A stretch of DNA of 64,000 nt from Nocardioides sp. 1609 (GCF_004522105.1 NZ_SPUJ01000001.1:992001-1056000); one strand, 5' to 3'. Shown: positions 51,686 through 60,663, counted from the first letter of the stretch. The notes: a model not told the origin generated them from the letters alone. Translations and numbers: made by a program.

Positions 51686-52678
51686 GTGTCGGTGACGATC
51701 ACCGGTCGGACGGGAGAACCGGTGATGCGCGGCCGCAGCCCAGCACGACGTCCTGCCCGTCGTCGGGCCGCCGCGGTGCTCGCCGCCGTCGCCGTCGCCG
51801 CCCTCACCCCGGGCTCGGTCCGGGCCACCGCCACCTCGCCCGCGGCCCCGGAGGTCCGGGACGGCGTCGGCACCCCGGCCGTGCCCTTCTGGTCCGACGA
51901 GTTCACCGGGCGCGCCGGCGCCCGGCCGGACGCGAGCGTCTGGACCAGCGAGGTCGGCAACCGCCGCCAGGAGGGCTGGTGGAACAACGAGCTGCAGTAC
52001 TACACCGCTCGTCCGGCGAACTCCGCACTGAACGGGTCGGGCGCGCTGGTGATCCGGGCCCGGCGCGCAGACCGTCGCTCCCACCTGCCCTGCTGGCCGC
52101 GCGGACGGTGCGACTACACCTCGGCCCGGCTCACGACCGAGGGGACCGCGTCGCTGACGCACGGACGCATCGACGTCCGTGCCACGATCCCCACCGGCAA
52201 GGGCCTGCTCCCCGCCATCTGGATGCTGGGCAACAACGGCCGGGTCTGGCCCCGGCAGGGCGAGATCGACATCGTCGAGGTCGTCGGCGGTGAGCCGCGC
52301 ACCGCCTACGGCACCGCCCACGGGCCGGGCTACTCCAACGAGGACGGCCTCGGCGGCACCGCGGACCTGGGCGCCCGGGCCAGCAGGTCGTTCCACGTGT
52401 ACTCCGTCGTTAAGGAGCGCCACCGGATCACCTGGCTGGTCGACGACGAGCCCTACTTCACCCTGACGCCCCAGGATCTCCCGTCGCCGCAGCGCTGGGT
52501 CTTCGAGCAGGACATGCACGTGCTGCTCAACGTGGCGGTCGGCGGCGACTGGCCGGGCCGGCCGGGTCCCTCGACCCGGTTCCCGGCCACGATGCGGATC
52601 GACTACGTCCGCATGTACGGCACCGGCGTCGTCGACGGGGTCGCGGTCTCCAGCCCCCGGTCGCCCCTCGCCGGCTAG
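51686..52678 (+). CDS. Secreted GH16 glycoside hydrolase (laminarinase-like)
   Basis: A 330-residue exported glycanase of family 16. The twin-arginine-like N-terminus ([20 protein letters not shown]) could be a Tat or long Sec signal. The catalytic cluster EIDIVE sits at residues 193-198 (nucleophile Glu193, assisting Asp195, acid/base Glu198), preceded by LPAIWMLGNNG, followed by YSVVKERHRITWLVDDEPYF. Enzymes of this type cut beta-1,3- or mixed beta-1,3/1,4-glucans, laminarin or galactans; the sub-specificity is not decided. A second start at ATG 51725 is possible. Confidence 0.88.
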   Translation: MSVTITGRTGEPVMRGRSPARRPARRRAAAVLAAVAVAALTPGSVRATATSPAAPEVRDGVGTPAVPFWSDEFTGRAGARPDASVWTSEVGNRRQEGWWNNELQYYTARPANSALNGSGALVIRARRADRRSHLPCWPRGRCDYTSARLTTEGTASLTHGRIDVRATIPTGKGLLPAIWMLGNNGRVWPRQGEIDIVEVVGGEPRTAYGTAHGPGYSNEDGLGGTADLGARASRSFHVYSVVKERHRITWLVDDEPYFTLTPQDLPSPQRWVFEQDMHVLLNVAVGGDWPGRPGPSTRFPATMRIDYVRMYGTGVVDGVAVSSPRSPLAG

Positions 52679-52698
52679 GCCACCGACTCCGTCGTCGG

Positions 52699-53859
52699 TC
52701 ACGGTCCCCGGGCGACCAGGCCCGGCGCGATGCTGAGGACGGCCCCCCGGTCCTCGATCTCCATCACGGCGCGTAGGCGGGCGGTCTCCGGGTCCCACGC
52801 GGCCAGGCCGCCACCGGGACCCGACGGCACGGCGAGCAGGATCCAGCTGTCGCCGACCGCCCCCGGTGAGGAGACCCACCGGATGTGCGGCTCGGCGAGC
52901 TCGAGGACGCCGATCGGTTCCCCGGACCGCGGATCGAGGGCGATGACCCCCTGCGCCCGTGGGCCGGCGCGGGGTGCGCGATGTTGGACGACCGGCAGGA
53001 GCGATGACCAGTGCTCGCCGGGGCGGGCGTCCTGCGGCACGGCGACCGGCATCGGGACGGCGCTCACCAGGCGCCCCGCCTCCCAGCGGCGCAGCTCGGC
53101 GAAGGACGTCCGTCCCGCTCGGCCGGGCTCGGCGGTGTGGGGCGCCAGCTCGACGACCGCGCCGTCAGGTCCGACGGAGGAGAACCAGGGGTGGGCCGCA
53201 CGCAGCGGCGCCGCGCCCCGGTCGGGCCCCACCACCCACGTGACCGGGTTGGCACCGCGGGGTGTCACGACCACGCCCGCCGAGTCGGGTGTCCACCAGT
53301 GCAGCACCGGGTCCCGGGTGGGTACCGGGACGCGCACCGAGCCTGCGGTCGCGAGGTCGACGAACACGACCCCCCGTTCGTCGCCCAGGGCCAGGGTCCG
53401 GCCGTCGGGGCTCAGCTCGAACTGCTGCTCCTCGAGGTCGGGGTCGCGCATGCCGAGGCCGTCGCGCTCGACGCGGCGCCACCTGCCCGCCGGGCTCATC
53501 ACGACGACCTCGCCCCAGCCGTAGGCCTCGGGTTCTCGTCCGACCGCCAGCACCGCGCGAGGGATCGGCGCGTCGGACAGCGGTGTTGCGGTCTGCACGA
53601 CGTCGAAGTCCAGCCTCGGGGGGAGGGCCGTGTCCATCCGACGCAGCTCGGCGAGCGGGCGCCACAGTCGCTGGACGAGTGGCGAGTCGGGGCGGACGTA
53701 CGCGGGCCGTCGCGGCGTGGGATCGACGAGCGGCCTCGCCGTCGTCGAGGGCTCCGCCGGCCGCGCCGCCGGCGTCACGTCCGCGTCCGGGCCGGCGCAA
53801 CCTGCCACCAGCACGGTGGTCAGCAGGGCGAGTGCCGCGAGGCGTCCGGGGGTGGTCAC
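52699..53859 (-). CDS. Lipoprotein with beta-propeller-like domain
   Basis: A 386-residue lipoprotein (lipobox LVAGC near residue 21). The mature part has repeated beta stretches of WD40/PD40 style: EQQFELSPDGRTLALGDERG, VVVTPRGANPVTWVV, and a WDPE closing strand. It shares the plan and wording of the two propeller proteins downstream of the ECF sigma factor (54751 and 55974), to which it is convergent, so they are probably paralogues. No enzyme motif. The GTG at 53859 is chosen; the longer frame overlaps a pseudogene remnant. Confidence 0.72.
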   Translation of the reverse strand: MTTPGRLAALALLTTVLVAGCAGPDADVTPAARPAEPSTTARPLVDPTPRRPAYVRPDSPLVQRLWRPLAELRRMDTALPPRLDFDVVQTATPLSDAPIPRAVLAVGREPEAYGWGEVVVMSPAGRWRRVERDGLGMRDPDLEEQQFELSPDGRTLALGDERGVVFVDLATAGSVRVPVPTRDPVLHWWTPDSAGVVVTPRGANPVTWVVGPDRGAAPLRAAHPWFSSVGPDGAVVELAPHTAEPGRAGRTSFAELRRWEAGRLVSAVPMPVAVPQDARPGEHWSSLLPVVQHRAPRAGPRAQGVIALDPRSGEPIGVLELAEPHIRWVSSPGAVGDSWILLAVPSGPGGGLAAWDPETARLRAVMEIEDRGAVLSIAPGLVARGP

Positions 53860-53940
53860 ACCGCTCCAACGCGCGACCCGCCCCCGACGGTGGGGGCGAT
53901 CTCGGCCCCACCGTGGCCGGACCCCGATCGGGCCGCACAG

Positions 53941-54173
53941 CCTCGGGAGCCTCGTCGCCACCACCGACAAGATCGCCGTCGACGAGCTCTTCCACGTCGA
54001 CCACTGGCTCGACCCCGAGACCCTCCTCATCGCTCGACACCCTCCTTCGTCGCGTGGCGCCCGCCACCGGTGAGCTCCTCCGCGTCACCGATGCCCGGAC
54101 CCTCGACGAGGGCTGCTGGGAGGTCGACGCCGCGCCGCACGCCGTCGGCACGACGCGGCGGCCACCCCCGTGA
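53941..54173 (+). pseudogene. Decayed C-terminus of a propeller paralogue
   Basis: Two frames joined near base 54030 give WLDPETLLIA followed by SLDTLLRRVAPATGELLRVT, DARTLDEGCWEVDAAPHAVG. This aligns with the end of the protein at 55974 (WLDPRTLLVGTDDGVLAWRP, then DVGRLLRVVDV). One frameshift and the missing upstream part mark it as the surviving tail of another member of this family. The rest of the 382-base gap (53860-54241) holds no other gene; the last ~60 bases hold the sigma factor promoter region. Confidence 0.55.
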
Positions 54174-54241
54174 CGCCTCCGACGCAAACCCGCCCCCTCC
54201 GAACCCATCCGTGTGAGCGTTGTCCCTGGGACGGAGGTGTG

Positions 54242-54754
54242 ATGAGGGACGACGACAGCGACGGTTTCACCGCGTGGGCGGCAGGCGCCGAGCGCCAGCT
54301 GCTGCGCTCGGCCGTGCTGCTCACCGGCGACCTCCACCGCGCCCAGGACCTGGTGCAGGAGGCGATGGTGAAGGTCGCGATGCGGTGGCCGCGGCTGCGC
54401 GACGAGCAGCCGACGGCGTACGCCCGCACGATCGTCGCGCGCGACAACATCTCCTGGTGGCGCCGCCGACGGCACGAGGTCGTCGTCGATCCGGGCACGC
54501 CGGCCGGGCAGGGCGTCCCGGCCGTCGCGACCGACGCCGAGGCCGGCCTCGTCGTCCGCCGCGCGCTCGCCCGGCTCACCCCGCGACAGCGGGCCGTCGT
54601 GGTGCTCCGGTACTTCGACGACCTCACCGAGCGCGAGACCGCCGAGATCCTCGGCATCGCCGTCGGCACCGTCAAGAGCCAGAACCGCGTCGCGCTCGCC
54701 CGGCTCCGCGACGGCGCACCCGAGCTGCTCGACCTGATCGGAGGACCACGATGA
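54242..54754 (+). CDS. ECF sigma factor, SigE-family (TIGR02983 type)
   Basis: A 170-residue ECF sigma factor. Region 2 (residues ~10-75) reads LLRSAVLLTGDLHRAQDLVQ, region 4 (~110-165) LTPRQRAVVVLRYFDDLTER with an HTH ending GTVKSQNRVALARLRDGAPE. This matches the actinobacteria-only 'SigE family' (not the sigE of the envelope-stress operon). GGAGG lies before the ATG. Its stop overlaps the next ATG by four bases (ATGA), typical for a sigma/anti-sigma pair. Confidence 0.9.
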   Translation: MRDDDSDGFTAWAAGAERQLLRSAVLLTGDLHRAQDLVQEAMVKVAMRWPRLRDEQPTAYARTIVARDNISWWRRRRHEVVVDPGTPAGQGVPAVATDAEAGLVVRRALARLTPRQRAVVVLRYFDDLTERETAEILGIAVGTVKSQNRVALARLRDGAPELLDLIGGPR

Positions 54755-55977
54755 GTCTCGACCCCGACGACCTGCACGACCTCCTCGACCGCGCCACGGA
54801 CGCCGTCCAGCCGGTCGGGATGGCCGTCCGGGCGCGCGCCGTCGCCCACCGGAGGCGGGTCCGACGCCGCGGCGTCGCGGCCGGCCTCGCCTCGGCCGTC
54901 GCCGTGGCCGGGGTCGTGGTCGCCGTCCAGGGGGCGGGCGGTCCGGCGGCCGACGCGCCGACGACGCCCGCGCCCGCCACCACGAGCACCGCCCCGACAC
55001 CGGCCGAGCCCCTCGTCGCTCCTGACATCCCCCTCGACCGCATCCAGGACCGTTGGGACCCCCGGGGGGTCGAGGACCTGCCGGTGCTCGACCTCGGCGT
55101 CCCGCGGGTGCTCCCGGTCGCCGACGGCGGCGAGGTGACGACCGCGGTCGCGCTGCTCGACGGCGACGACGCCACCCTGCTCATCGGGGCCGACGGCGCT
55201 CAGACGAGCCTCACCCTGCCCGACGGGCTCGGCACCTCCCGCTCGGTGCGGCTCTCCCCCGACGGACGCCGGGTCGCCGCGGTCGGGTCGACCGGGTTCT
55301 TCTGGCGCGACCTCGACGGCGGCGCCTGGCAGCGTGTCGACGTGCCCGGCCACGCCCGCGAGGGCTCCGTGGGCTGGCTCCCCGGCAGCGACGTCGTGGT
55401 GCTCCAGGGCTACGGCCCCGGCGTCCGGGTCGACCTCGCCACCGGCGGTACCCGGCTCCTGCCGCACCTGGCCGAGTACGTCTCCTGGGCCGCGGACCCC
55501 GACGGCCGGTTGACCTACCAGCTCCCCGCCGACGGACCGAGCATCGACGGCCCCGCGCTCGTCCGCGAGGACGGCGACGGCGGCACGACGGAGGTCTTCC
55601 CGGGCCCGCTCGAGAGCATCCAGCGCTACGCCCTCTCGGACTCCTCGATGGCCGCGGCCCGCGCCGACGGCGCCATCTACGGCGGCGAGCCGGCGGCGCA
55701 CGACGTCGACGGGCTGATCGCCCTCGACCGGGTCACCCTCGCCACGCGGGCGCTCCTGCCCGTCGAGGACCGCGCCGGCTACTACGCCGACGGCGGCAAC
55801 CTCGTCCCGACGTCCTGGCTCGACGACGACACGGTGCTGTTCACCGTGCTCCCGAGGGACGCCGCCAAGGAGTACCTCGTCGCCTGGGACGTCGGGACCG
55901 GCGACCTGTCCCGCGTGGCCTGCTGGCCCACGGCCTACGACGCCTCCTTCGCCTCGGACCTGGCGGCCAGGCGGTGA
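54751..55977 (+). CDS. Putative membrane anti-sigma/beta-propeller protein
   Basis: A 408-residue protein starting MSLDPDDLHDLLDRATDAVQ, with a basic stretch and one membrane segment at about 44-60 (VAAGLASAVAVAGVVVAVQ). The short cytoplasmic helix would bind the sigma factor, and the extracytoplasmic part has propeller-like strands (SVRLSPDGRRVAAVGSTGFF, PHLAEYVSWAADPDGRLTYQ). Such a layout, sigma next to a membrane protein with an outside sensor, is that of an anti-sigma factor, but no zinc finger is seen. It overlaps the next lipoprotein gene by four bases. Confidence 0.78.
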   Translation: MSLDPDDLHDLLDRATDAVQPVGMAVRARAVAHRRRVRRRGVAAGLASAVAVAGVVVAVQGAGGPAADAPTTPAPATTSTAPTPAEPLVAPDIPLDRIQDRWDPRGVEDLPVLDLGVPRVLPVADGGEVTTAVALLDGDDATLLIGADGAQTSLTLPDGLGTSRSVRLSPDGRRVAAVGSTGFFWRDLDGGAWQRVDVPGHAREGSVGWLPGSDVVVLQGYGPGVRVDLATGGTRLLPHLAEYVSWAADPDGRLTYQLPADGPSIDGPALVREDGDGGTTEVFPGPLESIQRYALSDSSMAAARADGAIYGGEPAAHDVDGLIALDRVTLATRALLPVEDRAGYYADGGNLVPTSWLDDDTVLFTVLPRDAAKEYLVAWDVGTGDLSRVACWPTAYDASFASDLAARR

Positions 55978-57104
55978 GGAGGGTGGCGCTCGCGCTGCTG
56001 CTCGTCCTCGGCGCGTGCAGCGTCGGCGGGGCCGAGCCGGAGGCGGGCCGCGGGTCGGTGGCACCCACGGCCACCGCCGCGGCGGCGGCGGACCCGGGCG
56101 ACCGGCCCGCCGACGTCCGACGGCTGCCGCGCGACCTCGCCGACCTCCCGCGGCTGCGCACCCGACTCCCGCGCACCGTGCCCCGCGACCCCGCCGCGCT
56201 CCCCTCGCTGTCCGCCGACCCGCCGGGCCGGGCGCTGTTCGCCTACCACCCGCCCGAGGGCTTCGACGACGCCCCGGGCTGGTCGGGCGAGACCGTGCTC
56301 CTCCTCGGCGCCGACCGCCGCTGGCGGCGGCTCGACCTGGGCGACCTCGGGCTCCCGGGGGCGGCGCACCCCGGGCAGGACACCTACGGCGCGGGCAGCC
56401 TGTCGCCGGACGGCCGGTGGTGGGCCGGGCGGTCGCGCGCCGGCGTCGTGCTGCTGGACCTCCGCTCCGGCACGCACCGCGTCGTCGACACGGGCACCGA
56501 CTGGGTCTCCGAGGTCCGCTGGCTCGCCGACAGCAGCGGGTACGACGTCGTCAACGGCCATGCCGGCGACAGCCAGCGCGTCACGGTGCCCGGGTTCGAG
56601 GTCACCGACCTCCCCTACCGGCTGTGGCAGGTCGGGACCGAGCCCGACGGCACCGTGCTGTCGTTGCGCCGCGTCGAGGTCGGCACCGCCGAGCTCGTCG
56701 AGCACGTCGACGGCGACCTGGTCCCACGGGGTCGGCTGTCGATCCCGGGGCTGGGTCGCGGGGTGACCCGGGTCTGGCCGGTCTCCCCCACCGACGGACG
56801 GTTCGCGGTCGGCCACCAGCCGAGGCCCCTCGACCTCCGGCGCGTCGAGGTCGTCGTCGTCGACACCGAGACCCTGGAGGTCGAGCACGTGCTGCGGTTC
56901 GACAACCGCGGCTACACCGTCCGCGAGTGGTCCTGGCTCGACCCACGGACCCTGCTCGTCGGCACCGACGACGGCGTCCTGGCCTGGCGGCCGGACGTGG
57001 GCCGGCTGCTCCGCGTGGTCGACGTCCCGGTCGCACCGACCGACCGCTACTGGACGTGGTCCGCCTCCCGTGCCGGTGCGGGAGGCAGCTCCACCGGCTC
57101 CTGA
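55974..57104 (+). CDS. Lipoprotein with beta-propeller-like domain
   Basis: A 376-residue lipoprotein (lipobox LGAC near residue 15) with a propeller-like mature part (GAGSLSPDGRWWAGRSRAGV, EVRWLADSSGYDVVNGHAGD, WSWLDPRTLLVGTDDGVLAW). It belongs to the same family as the proteins at 52699 and 54751. The GTG overlaps the stop of the upstream gene (GTGA), so it is co-produced with the sigma factor and its membrane partner and could be an external ligand-binding part of the same sensing system. Confidence 0.78.
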   Translation: MRRVALALLLVLGACSVGGAEPEAGRGSVAPTATAAAAADPGDRPADVRRLPRDLADLPRLRTRLPRTVPRDPAALPSLSADPPGRALFAYHPPEGFDDAPGWSGETVLLLGADRRWRRLDLGDLGLPGAAHPGQDTYGAGSLSPDGRWWAGRSRAGVVLLDLRSGTHRVVDTGTDWVSEVRWLADSSGYDVVNGHAGDSQRVTVPGFEVTDLPYRLWQVGTEPDGTVLSLRRVEVGTAELVEHVDGDLVPRGRLSIPGLGRGVTRVWPVSPTDGRFAVGHQPRPLDLRRVEVVVVDTETLEVEHVLRFDNRGYTVREWSWLDPRTLLVGTDDGVLAWRPDVGRLLRVVDVPVAPTDRYWTWSASRAGAGGSSTGS

Positions 57105-57193
57105 TCCGCAGGCGGGCCTCGGTCGCACGGTGAGGGCTTCCGCGCGTCCCGGTGCGAACGGAGCGGCGTGCTGTTCCACCTGCTCCCGGAACC

Positions 57194-57199
57194 TAGGGT
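57194..57199 (+). promoter_or_regulatory. -10 element for leaderless Pr6Pr gene
   Basis: TAGGGT ends six bases before the ATG at 57206. Confidence 0.55.
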
Positions 57200-57205
57200 G
57201 GCGCG

Positions 57206-57853
57206 ATGAACGCGGCGCGGACGTGGCACGCCGCCACCGCCGCGCTGGCGGTCGGCGGACTGACGCTGCAGCTCGTCCTGGTGGTGATCGGCAACCCCGT
57301 CCTGGCCGAGGTGGAGCCGCCCGGGCTCGGCATGCGGCTGTACCGGTTCGCCGCCTACTTCACGGTCGAGAGCAATGCCCTCGTCGCCTTCGCGGCCCTC
57401 ACCCTGGTCAGGAACCCGCAGCGCGACGGTCGTGCGTGGCGGGTGCTGCGGCTGGCGGGCGTCGTCGCCATCACGGTCACCGCGCTGGTCCACTTCGTCC
57501 TGCTGCGGCCGCTGCTCGACCTCGAGGGCTGGGACTACGTCGCGGACAAGGTGCTGCACATGGGGGTCCCTGCCCTCGCGATCCTCGGGTGGGTCTGCTT
57601 CGGACCGCGCCCCCGGGTGTCGTCGGCGACCGTGTGGGTGGCCCTGGCGCTGCCCCTGGGCTGGACGGTCTGGACCCTCGCGTTCGGGCAGGTCGACGGC
57701 TGGTACCCCTACCCCTTCCTCGACCCCGACGCCGAGGGGTGGCCCCACGTCGCCGTCGCGCTGGCGGGGGTCACCACGCTCTTCGTCGCCCTGTCCCTCG
57801 CTGCTCGGTGGTGGGACCGGCGACCGGCCGGGGTCGCCGACCCGCCCACCTGA
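57206..57853 (+). CDS. Pr6Pr family integral membrane protein
   Basis: A 215-residue protein with six membrane segments and the conserved FAAYFTVESNALVAFAALTL stretch and helix-4 His in MGVPALAILGW/DKVLHMG, as in Pr6Pr-type proteins of actinobacteria (distantly FAR-17a/AIG1-like). Related vertebrate proteins hydrolyse FAHFA lipids; for the bacterial form no activity is known. Leaderless start. It stands between the lipoprotein and the surface-protein genes. Confidence 0.82.
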   Translation: MNAARTWHAATAALAVGGLTLQLVLVVIGNPVLAEVEPPGLGMRLYRFAAYFTVESNALVAFAALTLVRNPQRDGRAWRVLRLAGVVAITVTALVHFVLLRPLLDLEGWDYVADKVLHMGVPALAILGWVCFGPRPRVSSATVWVALALPLGWTVWTLAFGQVDGWYPYPFLDPDAEGWPHVAVALAGVTTLFVALSLAARWWDRRPAGVADPPT

Positions 57854-57898
57854 CCCGTCCCGCACACCGTCGGTCTCGTGCGACGGCGGGTCTCACGG

Positions 57899-58081
57899 TC
57901 AGTGCAGCCTCCGGGTCCGCCCGGACAGCACCAGCAGCACGGCACCACTGACGAGCAGGGCACCGGCCAGGGCCAGCAGGAGCACCGGAGGACCTCCCGT
58001 GTCCGGGAGACCGCCACCGGCGCCGGACTCATCGCCCCCGTCCGAGGGGGAGGTCGACGGCGTCGCCGTGGGGTCGGTCAC
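57899..58081 (-). CDS. LPXTG cell-wall anchor, out of frame with its surface protein
   Basis: A 60-residue segment: a Thr/Ser/Pro/Asp-rich spacer, the sortase motif LPDTG, a membrane helix (PVLLLALAGALLVSGAVLLV) and a basic end RTRRLH. It has no signal peptide of its own. Its GTG overlaps the stop of the large surface protein (58078-58081, GTGA). Adding one C to the run at 58082-58085 joins the frames through TTSPVTDPTATPS. It is therefore best seen as the detached C-terminus of that protein rather than a separate gene. Confidence 0.75.
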   Translation of the reverse strand: MTDPTATPSTSPSDGGDESGAGGGLPDTGGPPVLLLALAGALLVSGAVLLVLSGRTRRLH

Positions 58082-59922
58082 GGGGACGTCGTGGGCGACG
58101 CGGTGGGCGAGGCGGTGGTCGTGGGCGACGGGGTGGGCGTGGGCGTGGGCTCGACCGCCGCCGCCTGCAGGCTGAAGTCCAGGCCCCCGCGGATCTCCCC
58201 GGCCGCGGTGATCGTGAAGGGCAGGGTCCCGGCTCCCAGCACGTCGTAGCCGTCAGGGGCGGTCACCGTGGCGGTGTAGGCGCCGGCGTCCAGGTCGTCG
58301 AGGAAGTAGCCGCCGGCGGCGTCGGTGTCGACGGCGACGGGAGCGCCCGGTCCGTCGAGGGTCACCGTGACGTCCGCGACCGGACCGTCCTCGTCGCTCA
58401 CCTCTCCCGACGCGGCGCCGGGACGGGCCAGGGCGAAGTCCTGGCCGGTGACGTCGACCGCGCCGACCACGGTGTCCCGACTCGTGGTGCCGGTGTACCC
58501 CTCGGGCGGGTCGATGCTGATCGTGTAGGTGTCGGCGTCGACGCGCGGGAACGTGTAGCCGCCGTCGCCGTCGGTCACGGTGCTCACCACGGGCCCCCCA
58601 CCTGTCGGCGTGAGCCGCACCGGGACGCCTCCGAGCCCTCCGCCACCGCCGGTGACCCGGCCCGAGACGTCCGGGAGCGCCCGGACGGTGAAGTCCTGGC
58701 CCGTGATCGGAGTCGCGTCGACGTCCAGGCCGCCGATGACGGTGCCGTCCGGGCCTGGCGCGTACCCGTCGGGCACGGTGACGGCGACCGAGTAACCGTC
58801 GGCGACGGGGTTGTCGTCGAAGAGGTAGCTGCCGTCCGGACCGGTCGTCTGCGTCACGGTGGAGCTGTCGGGTCGAGCGAGCGTGACACTCACGCCCGGC
58901 AGGGGTGTCCCCTCGTCGTCCGTGACGGTCCCGCTGATGGGTTGCGGGATGACCTCGCGCACGGTGAAGGCGGCGCGGGCGGCGGCGTCCCCGTCGTCGC
59001 CGCGGTTGTCGACGCCCGCAGCGGCGCTCCCGACCACGGCGCACCCGGGCGGCGCGGTCACCCGCACGGTGTAGCCGCTCTGCGTGGCGAACTCCCCGAG
59101 GTCGTAGTCGCCGGCGGCGTCCGGACGCACGGTCGCCAGGGTGTCGCCCCACGGCGAGACCAGGGTGAGCACGGTCTCCTCGACCGCACAGGTCCCGGAC
59201 GCCACGTTGACGGCGCCGCCGATCGGGCGCGCGCGACTCACGAACCAGGTCTGGTAGATCGGGAAGCCGGCGCGGCGCGTGAAGACCAGGGTGAGGCTGC
59301 GCAGCCGCACGTCAGGCTCGAACCAGCCGGTCGCCCCGTCGGTGTCGGCGGCGGTCGGGTTGCCGACGAGCGTCGAGGTGCCGCCGTTCCAGGTGGGCTG
59401 GTCGGCGTCGCCGACGGAGTTGAACCCACCCTTGAACCACGAGTCGACCTCCGCGGCCGGCACCGGGTCACCGGCGGCGTCCAGCGCGGTGACACGCACC
59501 TGGTCGGCGTCGACGTCGCCGAGGACGAAGGCCCAGCCGGTCTCGGGCGTGGGCCTGTCGAAGGTGTAGGTGGTGGTCGAGGGGGCGGTGGCGTTGTCGG
59601 CCTTGGGGCGCAGCGCGAGATACGGCGAGCCGACGCTGCTGCCGTACTTCTGGCCCGGCGGGGTGCCCACGCCCAGGAACGTCGAGGCCCCGGAGGGCAG
59701 CTGGACGTTGGCGCGGGAGTCGGTCGCCACGACTGCGGCGGGGAAGCCCGCGGCGCGTTGCCGCACCACGGTCGCGTAGTCGTTGGAGGTGCCGGTGATC
59801 GGCGACCACGACGCCCATCGGTCGGTCACGGCGTGCGCGGCCCCGGACGTGAGCAACGGGAGGCCCACCGCCAGGAGGGCGATGGCACAGGTCGCCACCA
59901 GGGTCTTGCCGAGCCGAGTCAT
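58078..59922 (-). CDS. Surface protein with SdrD B-like repeats, anchor frameshifted
   Basis: A 614-residue exported protein with a signal peptide (about 1-32). Residues ~33-250 form a non-repeated domain; the C-terminal ~330 residues hold at least three carboxypeptidase-regulatory/SdrD B-like repeats (GTVTDDEGTPLPGVSVTLAR, GRVTGGGGGLGGVPVRLTPT, GEVSDEDGPVADVTVTLDGP), then a threonine/proline spacer. It ends in the spacer at 58078; the LPXTG anchor follows in another frame. GGAGAGG and AGGA lie before the ATG at 59922. Without the anchor the product would be released rather than wall-bound. Confidence 0.85.
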   Translation of the reverse strand: MTRLGKTLVATCAIALLAVGLPLLTSGAAHAVTDRWASWSPITGTSNDYATVVRQRAAGFPAAVVATDSRANVQLPSGASTFLGVGTPPGQKYGSSVGSPYLALRPKADNATAPSTTTYTFDRPTPETGWAFVLGDVDADQVRVTALDAAGDPVPAAEVDSWFKGGFNSVGDADQPTWNGGTSTLVGNPTAADTDGATGWFEPDVRLRSLTLVFTRRAGFPIYQTWFVSRARPIGGAVNVASGTCAVEETVLTLVSPWGDTLATVRPDAAGDYDLGEFATQSGYTVRVTAPPGCAVVGSAAAGVDNRGDDGDAAARAAFTVREVIPQPISGTVTDDEGTPLPGVSVTLARPDSSTVTQTTGPDGSYLFDDNPVADGYSVAVTVPDGYAPGPDGTVIGGLDVDATPITGQDFTVRALPDVSGRVTGGGGGLGGVPVRLTPTGGGPVVSTVTDGDGGYTFPRVDADTYTISIDPPEGYTGTTSRDTVVGAVDVTGQDFALARPGAASGEVSDEDGPVADVTVTLDGPGAPVAVDTDAAGGYFLDDLDAGAYTATVTAPDGYDVLGAGTLPFTITAAGEIRGGLDFSLQAAAVEPTPTPTPSPTTTASPTASPTTSP

Positions 59923-60247
59923 CGGGTCCTGCCTCTCCCCGGACGGCACCGGGCCTGCGAGGACGGTAGACCGGATCCGGCTCGCGGCGCCAGGGCGGAC
60001 CTCGTCCGGGTCCCGGGTCGTCGAGCGCCAGGTCCCGCAGGGGCTCACCGAGGCTCACCCCTCCCGCGCCCCGCGCCGGACACGAGGACGACGACGTCCG
60101 AGATGCGATTGACTCGTGCCGGTGTGCCACGCGGGGAGGACCGCGCGGGGCGAGGAAGAAACCTCGGGGGTCGATGTCGAAGAACCCGGCAGCCGTTCGA
60201 CGTACGTGGGAGAAGCACGTCCCGGCCATCAAGTAGGAGTGATCAGC
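59923..60247. other. Divergent intergenic region, surface protein / YCII gene
   Basis: About 325 bases between divergent genes. On the plus strand TAGGAG at 60233-60238 serves the YCII gene. A short stem ACGTG / CACGT lies near 60205-60222. I see no other gene, RNA motif or repeat; promoters for both sides must lie here. Confidence 0.5.
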
Positions 60248-60622
60248 ATGCCGCGTTTCATGGGATTCGTCAGGATGGAAGAGGGCGTGGGCACGCCGCC
60301 GCAGTCGCTGTTCGACGCGATGGACGTCTACATCGGCGAGCAGGCCGCCAAGGGTGCTTTCCTCGACGGCGGTGGCCTGTACGGCACGGAGGACGCCGTC
60401 AACTTCGTGGTCCGCCAGGGCGAGGTCAGCCGGGTCGACGGCCCCTACGCCGAGGCCAAGGAGGTCGTCGGCGGCTGGGCGATCATGCAGTACGACACCC
60501 TCGAGGAGGCCGTGGCCGACCAGCGGGTCTTCGCGGAGCTGCACGCGAAGCACTGGCCCGAGGTCACCGTGATCTCGACCCTGCGCCAGATCTCGACGGG
60601 CCCCGACGAGCCCGGCGACTGA
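60248..60622 (+). CDS. YCII/DGPF-domain protein
   Basis: A 124-residue ferredoxin-like alpha/beta protein of the DGPF (YCII-related) family: GAFLDGGGLYGTEDAVNFVV and the namesake VDGPYAEAKEVVGGWAIMQY. The family shares the YciI fold, whose His-Asp pair is implicated in small reactions, but the DGPF group is known mostly as a partner of ECF42-type sigma factors, as here: the sigma gene starts 41 bases downstream. AGGAG precedes the ATG. Confidence 0.87.
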   Translation: MPRFMGFVRMEEGVGTPPQSLFDAMDVYIGEQAAKGAFLDGGGLYGTEDAVNFVVRQGEVSRVDGPYAEAKEVVGGWAIMQYDTLEEAVADQRVFAELHAKHWPEVTVISTLRQISTGPDEPGD

Positions 60623-60651
60623 TCGACACCGCGTGCCGAGCGGGCGGTCAC

Positions 60652-60657
60652 TACGCT
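60652..60657 (+). promoter_or_regulatory. -10 element for leaderless ECF42 gene
   Basis: TACGCT ends six bases before the GTG at 60664, so the sigma factor can be made independently of the YCII gene. Confidence 0.55.
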
Positions 60658-60663
60658 GGCACG

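Noticed and set aside
58942..60663. Long N-terminal extension of the ECF42 gene
   Set aside because: It reads antisense through the surface-protein gene and through the YCII gene in the wrong frame; the leaderless GTG at 60664 is supported by TACGCT.
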